A stretch of 64,000 nt of DNA from Paenibacillus_L residui (GTDB lineage: Bacteria; Bacillota; Bacilli; Paenibacillales; NBRC-103111). The position numbers were made by a program, and so were the translations under genes. The notes beneath the pieces were generated by a model, which was not told the origin of the DNA, searched no databases, and saw only the letters and a program-made list of their open reading frames with translations. This document shows positions 9,371 through 17,066 of the stretch, piece after piece. The DNA is taken from contig NZ_JBHTIU010000012.1 of the NCBI RefSeq assembly GCF_042677205.1, positions 62,001 through 126,000 of the forward strand, written 5' to 3'. Every line of letters begins with the position of its first letter. Within the stretch, counting starts at the first letter, position 1.

Positions 9371-9604
9371 TTTCTATGGAGGGGTGCCTCCGATTTGTTG
9401 TGGGGGTGTGATGCGATTTTATGGTGGCTAGGTGTTAGGTCGGATGTTTCGGACCTGTGGGAGGAAAATCGAATTTCTGAGGGCGCTGTTTCAGTTTTCT
9501 GGAGGGTAATTCGGATCTCGAGGAGGGATACATATTTTTAAGGAGAGACGATTCGTGCCTGTTCAATAAAATGAAAAGAGGAGTCTGATGGAATCTTTTC
9601 ATAG

Positions 9605-9870
9605 AAGCATTCTGAGTCAAGGGGATAACAGTCCAAGGAACCGACAAAGGAATAAATGCTCGAACATCAGGAGTAATATCTTTCTAGGTTACTCTCAATG
9701 TTACTCTTTCCCAAACGGATTCCTGATTCAACGGGATAACAGTCCAAGGCCCTCACTATAGAGACAAATGAGCGAGCATCGAAAGTGAAATCCTTCCTTT
9801 GGCTACTTCAATGCTACTCTTCCCAGATAGATCCTGGATTCAATGGGATAACAGTCCAAAGGTATGTGTA
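9605..9870 (-). repeat. tandem array, three units of about 112 bp, same core in reverse
   Basis: GGGATAAC starts at 9622, 9733 and 9845 (periods 111 and 112). Each is preceded by CTGAGTCAA- or GATTCAA-like bases and followed by AGTCCAAGG. Between cores the units share diverged blocks (AATGCTCGAACATCAGGAG versus AATGAGCGAGCATCGAAAG, and AATGTTACTCTT versus AATGCTACTCTT). The core points opposite to the 9.06-9.37 kb array, so the two arrays form a large imperfect inverted arrangement. Confidence 0.85.
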
Positions 9871-9910
9871 TAAAAGGAGCTGGGATCGAGAAATCCGAAA
9901 TCCTGCTGAG

Positions 9911-9945
9911 AAAAAATAAATACCGTCCGAATAAACGAACGGTAT
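9911..9945 (-). terminator. rho-independent terminator for the downstream end of the kinase at 10.2 kb
   Basis: On the minus strand, a stem ATACCGT/ACGGTAT closes a 12-base loop and is followed by TTATTTTTT. It lies about 250 bases past the kinase stop; there is no other minus-strand gene it could serve. Confidence 0.65.
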
Positions 9946-10198
9946 GACGTAAATGATTCCTTCTGTCCCTTATTGTGATGGTTGCAATTTCACTAATTTC
10001 TCCATATTTCCCTTATACATTCAATATCTTCTACTACTATTATGACCCAATCCTTATTATCAGCACACTTTAAGAAGCCATCCAATATAAAATTTCCGCG
10101 AATATCTTATGTACTCGGTACAAACACAAACTTAACGCAACGATCTCCCGCTGCCTCGCGTGTTTTGTTTATGAACCGACCCGATGCGAGCATGCCGG

Positions 10199-11890
10199 TT
10201 ATTCGGCAACCGCTCGAGCCTGGACGGGCAAGGATACTTCAACGACCGTCCCTTCGTCAATTTCGCTATAAACATTGACAGTCCCGTTATGCGCTTCAAT
10301 AATTTTGTAGCTCAACATCAGGCCGAAGCCAGATCCTTTCTCCGATGGCAAATAATAAGGCTCGCCCAGCTTATCCAGCCTCTCTTCCGGAATGCCGGGA
10401 CCATCGTCTTTAAACTGGATGGATATCCGATCCGGACTGCTTAAGCAGACGGAAACTTCCAATGTTCCTCCGTTAGGCATTGCCTCGATTCCGTTCATCA
10501 TTATATTCACGAAGGCTTGGATCAACTGCTCCGCCTCACAGTGGATCGGAGGAAGGTTCGGCTCAATCTCCGTCATCATTCTGACCTTGTTATGAATCGC
10601 CTGCGGCTTCAAGCGGTCCACGGCCTTCCAGATTAAATCGTAAATTTTCCTCCGTTTAAACTGAACGGAATGCGGTTTGGCCAGGAGCAGAAATTCATTA
10701 ACTATGAAATTTATTTTCTCGATTTCAGACTGCATGATATCAAGATACATTTGATTATCGCTATTCTTGGTGCGCATTAAATGCAGGAAGCCCTTAAGAG
10801 AAGTGAGCGGGTTTCGAATTTCATGAGCAACGCCGGCGGCCAGTTGTCCGGCAACCGATAGCCTTTCCGATTTTCTCAGGCGCTCTTCGTTTTTCTTGCG
10901 TTCGGTAATATCCACCACAGTACCTATCCAGGCGGGCTTTCCCCGAAACATAATACAAGCTCCATGGCCCTCCAATTCCAAAATGGAGCCCCCGTACCTT
11001 GTCCCGCGACACTGGAAATGCATGTTCTCTTCCCATTCCGTTACCTTGTCTAATTTCAAGTGATCCGCAGGATACATAAACTCCTTCAAATCGCGCCCCA
11101 ACAGTTCCTTCCTCGGATAACCGAACATTTTTGCAAAATGGGGATTAATATAGATCAATTGTCCGTTCTGATACAAATATACGCCTACTTGCGCCTTCTC
11201 CACCAGCTTATGGTAGAGCGCTATGTCCCGCTCGGGAATGTCCGATAACTCCTGGGAACGCAGTTCTCGTGGGTGAATTAACCGCATACGGGAGGAATTG
11301 CGATGGGGCCTGCCGCCTCGCAGGAAGGCCACTCTCCTATGCTCCGAGCTATTGGTCTCTTGAGAAGGAAAGGCAATCTTGACTTTCTCTATAGGTTGTA
11401 CAGAAGGGGTTCTGAGGTCTGCCTCTTCTTGTATACAAGCACTGTATTCCTTAGAATCGGGAATAAACTGGAATAAATATATTTCAGGTTCGGAAGCTGT
11501 ATTCTTCATCACGGACAGGTGCATAGATATTCGAACTTGCTTTCCGTTCATAAGCATCCATACCAGCTCCAGCTTTGCACTGTCTGTTTTTCCGTTATAC
11601 AGATCGAATAGACGGTTCTGGATGATCGGCCAGGTATCCGGCTGAAAATGCTCCTGTATCCTCGACGAAACGAGCTTGTGTTCACTCTCTCCTAATAAGG
11701 TGCTTAAAGGAGAATTAATGGCGAGCCATTTGCCGGACAAGTCGACAAGTCCCATTCCGATATTGGAATGGTAGAATATATGGCGAAAGCCGCCGCTGAA
11801 CGACCATATTGAGGGTCGGTCATCTACATCCAGCTTATGTTCCGCCGCCTCTTGATCGTCTATAATATCTTTTACACAATCTTCACTCAA
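10199..11890 (-). CDS. PAS-domain sensor histidine kinase, sporulation-kinase type
   Basis: 563 aa from a TTG start (GGAGGAAT seven bases upstream). It is cytoplasmic, with no membrane segments. An N-terminal PAS-like region (about 35-145) is followed by a second PAS domain (about 226-330, ending VVDITERKK). The dimerisation/phosphoacceptor box SVAGQLAAGVAHEIRNPLTS has His at about 356. The ATPase has FVNIMMNGIEAM (N box), DDGPGIPEE (G1) and GSGFGLMLSYKIIEAHNG (G2). The architecture and H-box match KinA/KinE-like kinases feeding the Spo0 phosphorelay (family knowledge). No response regulator is adjacent, as expected for that group. Closely similar in its C-terminal half to the kinase at 26.1-28.5 kb. 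Confidence 0.88.
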   Translation of the reverse strand: MSEDCVKDIIDDQEAAEHKLDVDDRPSIWSFSGGFRHIFYHSNIGMGLVDLSGKWLAINSPLSTLLGESEHKLVSSRIQEHFQPDTWPIIQNRLFDLYNGKTDSAKLELVWMLMNGKQVRISMHLSVMKNTASEPEIYLFQFIPDSKEYSACIQEEADLRTPSVQPIEKVKIAFPSQETNSSEHRRVAFLRGGRPHRNSSRMRLIHPRELRSQELSDIPERDIALYHKLVEKAQVGVYLYQNGQLIYINPHFAKMFGYPRKELLGRDLKEFMYPADHLKLDKVTEWEENMHFQCRGTRYGGSILELEGHGACIMFRGKPAWIGTVVDITERKKNEERLRKSERLSVAGQLAAGVAHEIRNPLTSLKGFLHLMRTKNSDNQMYLDIMQSEIEKINFIVNEFLLLAKPHSVQFKRRKIYDLIWKAVDRLKPQAIHNKVRMMTEIEPNLPPIHCEAEQLIQAFVNIMMNGIEAMPNGGTLEVSVCLSSPDRISIQFKDDGPGIPEERLDKLGEPYYLPSEKGSGFGLMLSYKIIEAHNGTVNVYSEIDEGTVVEVSLPVQARAVAE

Positions 11891-12186
11891 TGCTATTCCT
11901 CCGAACTAATGGAATCCAAGTCATTCCAATAACGGAATATTACTACATACGAAGTTAATCTTCTTTACAGCTTTAATACGTAAAAAGATTCTTATTGGCT
12001 TAACTGCCTTTAAGCTCGTTTTCTATCTTCTTGCATGCCGGCCTAATCCTTCAGAAGACGGTATCTACAGAAAGTATATGAATGGTTTGGGTTCTATCAT
12101 GGTTGTTCCGCATAGCGTGATCTCACCATATGGTATTCCAAGTATGAATAAAATTCAATCATGTTTAAGACCCTTTAACAGGTATA

Positions 12187-12198
12187 CTTGTATACAAG
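12187..12198. promoter_or_regulatory. GntR-type palindrome
   Basis: A perfect 12-base palindrome CTTGTATACAAG, flanked as GTATACTTGTATACAAGACT. This is very close to the known gluconate-operon operator of B. subtilis GntR (ATACTTGTATACAAGTAT). It lies about 130 bases before the trhO promoter and about 300 bases before the kinase start; neither is an obvious GntR target. Could be chance or a remnant. Confidence 0.35.
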
Positions 12199-12325
12199 AC
12201 TGATCATCTTATACTAGTTTAGTGATGATACCTGTAAGAAGCAAGACTGCTTTCCAACATTCTCCAACATTTTTCACAATTAATGCCTTTATCGGAGTTT
12301 TCATAAGCAGAGACGAAAAAATCTA

Positions 12326-12355
12326 TTTACTTGACTACAATAATAAGTGTATAAT
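12326..12355 (+). promoter_or_regulatory. candidate sigma-A promoter of trhO
   Basis: TTTACT at 12326-12331 and a perfect TATAAT at 12350-12355 with an 18-base spacer, about 50 bases before the trhO start. A TTGACT at 12331 is too close to the -10 to serve as -35. Confidence 0.55.
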
Positions 12356-12405
12356 ACAATGTTTGGGTTACTTTCTTTACATTTAAAACAAGGTGGTGCT
12401 TATTG

Positions 12406-13308
12406 ATGAGCAAGGATCTATCCTATCGTATCCTGCTATATTATAAATACGTAAACATTCCCGATTATGAGCAATTTGCCGCAGACCATCTTCAGTATTG
12501 CAAGGAATTAGGGGTCAAAGGAAGAATTTTGGTAGCGGAAGAAGGCATTAACGGGACCGTCTCGGGAACCATTGCCCAAACCGAGAAATATATGCAGGAT
12601 ATGCATAATCATCCTCTATTTAAAGACATGGTGTTTAAAATCGATGAAGCGGAAGGACATGCCTTCAAAAAAATATTTGTCCGTCCCAAAAAAGAGCTCG
12701 TTACCTTCCGTCTGGACAAAAACCTCGATCCTAACCAAATCGGCGGAAAACGTTTATCACCGGCCAAGTTTTACGAGATGCTGCAGAAGGAAGATGTCAT
12801 TGTCCTCGACGGACGAAATAATTATGAATACGATATCGGTCATTTCCGTAATGCCATTCGCCCGGATGTGGAATCGTTCCGCGAATTCCCGGAATGGATC
12901 CGCAACAATCTTGCGCAGCATAAAGACAAGCCGATCATCACCTATTGTACAGGGGGAATTCGCTGTGAGAAGCTTACCGCATTCATGATTGAGGAAGGGT
13001 TTCAGGACGTTTCCCAACTGGATGGCGGAATTGTGACTTACGGCAAGGATCCTCAAGTGCAGGGCCGGCTGTTTGATGGGAAATGCTACGTCTTCGATGA
13101 GCGAATCTCCGTCCGTATCAATAACACGCCTGAGGATGTTGTGATCGGGCGCTGCCACCACTGCGGCAAACCGGAAGACCGTTACATTAACTGCGCCAAT
13201 GATTTTTGTCATCTGCAGCATATATGCTGCGAGGAATGTGAAGAGCTTCATCACGGGTTCTGCTCCAAGGAATGCGAAGAGAAGGAATGGAGCCGCTGCG
13301 AATCTTGA
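12406..13308 (+). CDS. trhO: tRNA uridine(34) hydroxylase, rhodanese-type (TrhO)
   Basis: 300 aa from the ATG at 12406; the TTG one codon earlier is less likely because AGGTGGTG is seven bases before the ATG. TrhO makes 5-hydroxyuridine at tRNA position 34 using oxygen (known for this family). N-terminal acylphosphatase-like region (RILLYYKYVNI, GVKGRILVAEEGINGTVSG), central rhodanese domain with DGRNNYEYDIGHFRNAI and the active loop TYCTGGIRCEKLTAFM (catalytic cysteine in CTGGIRC). The C-terminal cysteine-rich tail has CHHCG, CANDFCHLQHICCEECEELHHGFC, consistent with a metal site. Monocistronic, own promoter, terminator right after. Confidence 0.94.
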   Translation: MSKDLSYRILLYYKYVNIPDYEQFAADHLQYCKELGVKGRILVAEEGINGTVSGTIAQTEKYMQDMHNHPLFKDMVFKIDEAEGHAFKKIFVRPKKELVTFRLDKNLDPNQIGGKRLSPAKFYEMLQKEDVIVLDGRNNYEYDIGHFRNAIRPDVESFREFPEWIRNNLAQHKDKPIITYCTGGIRCEKLTAFMIEEGFQDVSQLDGGIVTYGKDPQVQGRLFDGKCYVFDERISVRINNTPEDVVIGRCHHCGKPEDRYINCANDFCHLQHICCEECEELHHGFCSKECEEKEWSRCES

Positions 13309-13344
13309 TTATCCTTTCATTTCCCGTCATACCATCAATATAGA

Positions 13345-13380
13345 GAAAAGGCATCTGATCGATTGTTCGGATGCCTTTTC
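13345..13380. terminator. bidirectional terminator between trhO and the carbohydrate permease
   Basis: Stem GAAAAGGCATC / GATGCCTTTTC with a 13-base loop; A-run on one side and T-run on the other, so it can serve both convergent genes. Confidence 0.8.
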
Positions 13381-13390
13381 ACGTTGTCCC

Positions 13391-14263
13391 TCATTCTTTT
13401 AACGAGCCCAGCAATGCCCCTTTAACGAAGTATTTTTGCAGGAAGGGGTACACTACCAGTATCGGTATAGTCGTAAATAAGATGACACCCGCCTTCATCA
13501 TTTCCGGGGTCGCTTCCATAGCTACCTCCACCGCTGCGGGTGCGGCCCCTCCCATATCCTGCTCCAGAATTAGGCTGCGCAGCACAAGCTGAAGCGGGTA
13601 CAGCTCTTTGCTTCGGATGTAGATCAAGGCGCCGAAATATGAGTTCCACATTCCGACTACGTAAAACAGCGACAAGGTTGCGATCACCGGCTTGGAGAGC
13701 GGAATGGCAATCCGCGCATAAATTCCATATTCGCTGCAGCCGTCCATCTTGGCCGCATCGAACAATTCGGAGGAAATCCCTTGCAGGAAGGTCTTCATAA
13801 TGATGACCGAAAAAGCGTTGAGCGCCCCGGGAATGATCAAGGCCCATAAAGTATTCTCCATTCCCAACGATTTAATCAATAAATAGTTAGGGATCAACGG
13901 CGAGGTGAATACGAACGTAACAAGGATGAACTTCAGAATCCATTTGCGGCCGGGCATAATGGACCGGGATAGCGAATAAGACAGACTGGTGGTCAACAGC
14001 AAAAAAATGAGAGTCCCCATCAAGCACATATAAATACTGATTCCCAATGCGCGCCACAGCGTATCCATGCCGAAAATTTGTTCATAAACGGACAAATTAA
14101 AGCCCTTCGGCCATAAATAAACGAGTTTGGCATTGGCATAGACCGGCGAGCTCAAAGAAATCGCAGCCAGATGGATTAACGGAGCGATCATTGTTAAACA
14201 GGCTATAATCAGGAAGAGCCCGTTAACGATGGGAAAAACCCGGTCCGATTTTGACAGATTCAT
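13391..14263 (-). CDS. carbohydrate ABC transporter permease, MalG/LplC type
   Basis: 290-aa inner-membrane permease with about six hydrophobic segments. The binding-protein-dependent transport motif (EAA loop) reads ELFDAAKMDGCSEYGIYARIAIPLSKPVIATL, matching the consensus EAAxxDGAxxxxxFxxixlPlxkP. Begins with GGGGGAGGAG eight bases before ATG, 15 bases after the partner permease. It closes a minus-strand operon of lipoprotein, permease, permease. No ATPase is encoded; such Paenibacillus importers usually share the MsmX-type ATPase (family knowledge). Substrate unknown; relatives in this subfamily take up oligosaccharides from plant polysaccharides. Confidence 0.9.
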   Translation of the reverse strand: MNLSKSDRVFPIVNGLFLIIACLTMIAPLIHLAAISLSSPVYANAKLVYLWPKGFNLSVYEQIFGMDTLWRALGISIYMCLMGTLIFLLLTTSLSYSLSRSIMPGRKWILKFILVTFVFTSPLIPNYLLIKSLGMENTLWALIIPGALNAFSVIIMKTFLQGISSELFDAAKMDGCSEYGIYARIAIPLSKPVIATLSLFYVVGMWNSYFGALIYIRSKELYPLQLVLRSLILEQDMGGAAPAAVEVAMEATPEMMKAGVILFTTIPILVVYPFLQKYFVKGALLGSLKE

Positions 14264-14278
14264 GGCGCTCCTCCCCCT

Positions 14279-15172
14279 TTAATAAATACTTTCACCGGTC
14301 GTTCTTCGGCTTAGCTGATTCAGGAACATGACCAGGCTGAGTCCGATAACGGATTGAAACAAACCAATCGCCGTAGAGAAGCTGAATTGGGCACTTAACA
14401 GACCTACCCGGTAAACATAGGTGTCGATCACTTCCCCCACTTCGCGGTTTAACGGATTCAGAAAAATAAGAACCTGTTCGACGTTGGCTTCCAGAACACT
14501 TCCTACTCTCAGCAAGAACAGGATGATAATGGCAGGCAGCAACGACGGCAGCGTAATATTCCACATTTGCCGCCACCTTCCGGCTCCATCCACCATGGCG
14601 GCTTCGTATAAATTGGGATTAATCCCCGATAAGGCAGCCAAATAAATGATCGTTCCCCAGCCAATTTCTTTCCAGATAGAAATCGTAATGATCAGCGGCC
14701 GGAAATATTGCGGATTGCCGAGAAAATCAACGCGACCCGCTCCCAGCCTCTCCAGCCATTGGTTGACGATCCCTCCATGGTCCAGAAGATTGATGAAGAT
14801 TCCCCCTACAATAACCCAAGAAAGAAAATGCGGCAGGTAGAGTAATGTTTGAACCGGACGCTTGAACCACATCGTCCTGACTTCGTTCAATAGCAAGGCC
14901 AGCAGGAGCGGCGCGGGGAAGCCGAAAATAATTGAGTAAAAGCTCAGCAATATCGTATTGCGCAATATATTGAAAAACTCGTCATAAGTAAACATCGCAA
15001 TAAAATGCTTTAAGCCGACAAAATCACTTCCTGCAAACCCTTTGAATAAATTGTAATCCTGAAAGGCAATCCAATTACCGGCAAGCGGGATATATTTGAA
15101 AATGAGAAAATGTAATATTCCGGGCAGCGCTATAATCAGGAGGGCGATCCGATCGCCTTTTATTTTTTGCAT
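14279..15172 (-). CDS. carbohydrate ABC transporter permease, LplB type
   Basis: 297-aa membrane protein, the second permease of the importer. Hydrophobic segments begin at about residue 10 (IALLIIALPGILHFLIF). Its EAA-type motif is INPNLYEAAMVDGAGRWRQMWNITLPSLLPAIIIL, and an LPHFLSWVIVGGIF segment is typical of LplB/YtcP-type proteins. AGGAGG lies seven bases before the ATG. It lies 138 bases after the lipoprotein gene and 15 bases before the second permease, so all three are probably one transcript. Confidence 0.9.
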   Translation of the reverse strand: MQKIKGDRIALLIIALPGILHFLIFKYIPLAGNWIAFQDYNLFKGFAGSDFVGLKHFIAMFTYDEFFNILRNTILLSFYSIIFGFPAPLLLALLLNEVRTMWFKRPVQTLLYLPHFLSWVIVGGIFINLLDHGGIVNQWLERLGAGRVDFLGNPQYFRPLIITISIWKEIGWGTIIYLAALSGINPNLYEAAMVDGAGRWRQMWNITLPSLLPAIIILFLLRVGSVLEANVEQVLIFLNPLNREVGEVIDTYVYRVGLLSAQFSFSTAIGLFQSVIGLSLVMFLNQLSRRTTGESIY

Positions 15173-15310
15173 TCCGCAACCTCCTATAGGGTCAGTGGAA
15201 AATAAATTTATCCAATGGCATGGACTCGTTTGTACGGAAGGCGGCCGGCCCGAGATAACGGCACAGCCGCCTGATTGTCCCTTTGGAAGGCTTCGGCAAT
15301 CCTCAGCCCT

Positions 15311-16882
15311 TTATTTCTTGTGGAAGCTGTGGTACCAGTCCGTAGCTTCCTTGATTGCCGCGTCCCCGCCGCGCCTCTTCCATTCGCTTACGAAATTGTC
15401 GAACGCTGCGTCGACATCTTCCTTGCCGGTAATGACCTTGGCGAACATATCCAGGAACAGTGTGCCGGAATTCGTGCCTACTGCCAATTCGGGATGCGTC
15501 TTCAGCGATTCGAGAACCGGCATATGAAGACCGTCATTAGGCGTGCTGCTGTTCTTGGCAATCTCTACCCCTTTCTTCAGAAACTCCGCATCCGGGTGAG
15601 CTTCAATCAAGGATGGGAGCATCCTTCCGTCGCCGCGGGGGTTGATGGACAGTTGATAGAAAATGCTGGCGTCGTTCTCGTAATTTGCCGGAGTCTTGGG
15701 ATCCCACTTCACTTTGCCGTTCTCTTCGGTGTAATTGACATCCTTGATGCCGAGGGAGAAGAAGGTCTCCGCCTCATCAGACCATGCCCAGTCGATAAAC
15801 TTGATGATTTCCTCCGGGTTCTTGACCTTGGACGGAATGACCCAGACGAAATAAATCTGATCGCTTTGGGCCGTAATGCCGCCTCCTTTAGGCCCTTGCG
15901 GAGGCATAATTGCGCTTAGCTTGACCTCGGGCTGATTGACGAAATTTTCGGGCTGCCAGTTAGACATATAGTTGATTATGTCGTGCATCCACAGGCCGGC
16001 TTTGCCCTGCTTGATTCCGGCTTCCCAATCGGCACTCTTGTTGGTAAACAGGTTCGGGTTGATATAGCCTTTGTCATACAGCTCCTTCCAAAATTTCAAG
16101 GCATCCTTCATTTCCGGAAGCACCATGCCGGGAATGAGCTGGCCGTCCCGGTAATACCATTGGTTAGGGGAGGCACCGAACTCACGGAAGAAGACGTCCG
16201 AGAACTGAAGATTCTCCCTCACATAAAAGCCGTATTCATCATTGGGATCCCCGTTACCGTTCAGATCGTTTGTTTTCACCGCTTCAAAGAAAGCCAAGAA
16301 CTCATCCAGTGTCTCGGGCACCTTCATCCCCAGCTTATCTAACCAGTCCTGGCGGATATACATCACTCGGGAAGCCGGCAGAGCGGACAGGGCAGGAATC
16401 CCGTAAATTTTACCGTCTCGGCTTACCCGGGTGCTTTCCCACGCCTCTTTCGGAATTTTACTCTTGATATTGGGGCCGTACTGGTCGATCAACGGTCCCA
16501 GTTCATGGAATACTCCTTGCTGCAGCGCCCCGGGATGCATCGTGGAATCGATGGAATCGGTCCGGATTAAATCAGGCAGATCCCCGGAGGCAAAACGTAC
16601 CGTCAATTGCTGGATATAATCGTTGCCATGGCCCAGAAACTCGAATTTCAGATTGTACCCGGACAACTCGGACAGCTTCTTCACATAGGGATCATTATCC
16701 TTGAGCTGCATGGCATATTTCGCATTGGAGTGGGATAACAGGATGTGAATATCCTTATTGACCGCCTCCCCGCCCGGGCCGCCCCCGCTTGCCGGCTTGC
16801 TGCCGCAGGCGGACACCATGGCCGCCGCAGCCACTAGCGCGCTGACCGATACAGCCAGTCTTTTGCTTATCGTCTTCCCCAT
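15311..16882 (-). CDS. extracellular sugar-binding lipoprotein, LplA type
   Basis: 523 aa from ATG 16882 (MGKTISKRLAVSV), preferred over an ATG six codons upstream because AAAGGGG precedes it by eight bases. Signal peptide with lipobox MVSAC, so it is a lipid-anchored solute-binding protein. The large size (over 500 aa), the DLPDLIRTDSID segment and the ALPASRVMYIRQDWLDKLGMKVPETLDEF block are typical of the LplA/YtcQ group. It delivers substrate to the two permeases that follow. The AraC/Cache regulator just upstream probably controls it. The substrate cannot be told from sequence. Confidence 0.9.
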   Translation of the reverse strand: MGKTISKRLAVSVSALVAAAAMVSACGSKPASGGGPGGEAVNKDIHILLSHSNAKYAMQLKDNDPYVKKLSELSGYNLKFEFLGHGNDYIQQLTVRFASGDLPDLIRTDSIDSTMHPGALQQGVFHELGPLIDQYGPNIKSKIPKEAWESTRVSRDGKIYGIPALSALPASRVMYIRQDWLDKLGMKVPETLDEFLAFFEAVKTNDLNGNGDPNDEYGFYVRENLQFSDVFFREFGASPNQWYYRDGQLIPGMVLPEMKDALKFWKELYDKGYINPNLFTNKSADWEAGIKQGKAGLWMHDIINYMSNWQPENFVNQPEVKLSAIMPPQGPKGGGITAQSDQIYFVWVIPSKVKNPEEIIKFIDWAWSDEAETFFSLGIKDVNYTEENGKVKWDPKTPANYENDASIFYQLSINPRGDGRMLPSLIEAHPDAEFLKKGVEIAKNSSTPNDGLHMPVLESLKTHPELAVGTNSGTLFLDMFAKVITGKEDVDAAFDNFVSEWKRRGGDAAIKEATDWYHSFHKK

Positions 16883-17035
16883 TGTTGTAACCCCTTTCAT
16901 TCTTTAGTATGGTGGAATCCGCGCTGAATCTCTGCGTTGTGAGCCTACTCTAACCTGTTTCGGTTTGATCAGGCAATAATCACTTTTTTCAGACGGACGA
17001 AAATATTGATAAATGCCCGGCAAATAACGATAAAT

Positions 17036-17060
17036 GCCCGAAATCATTGAAATTTCGGGC
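17036..17060 (-). terminator. hairpin after the AraC regulator
   Basis: Inverted repeat CCCGAAAT / ATTTCGGG just past the regulator stop; followed on the minus strand by ATTTATC rather than a clean T-run. Two direct copies of GATAAATGCCCG lie beside it. May act as terminator or as a processing site ahead of the transporter genes. Confidence 0.4.
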
Positions 17061-17066
17061 TAAAGC

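Larger units (their letters stand above)
11891..12405. other. intergenic region between the kinase and trhO
   Basis: 515 bases, AT-rich, with no credible open reading frame. It contains the divergent starts of the kinase and trhO, a GntR-type palindrome at 12187-12198 and the trhO promoter at 12326-12355. The middle (about 11.95-12.18 kb) holds nothing I can name. Confidence 0.6.

Noticed and set aside
8893..9411. 172-codon open frame through the 64-65 bp repeat array
   Set aside because: It is open only because the repeat lacks stops; the unit length is not a multiple of three, there is no ribosome site, and the sequence is low complexity.
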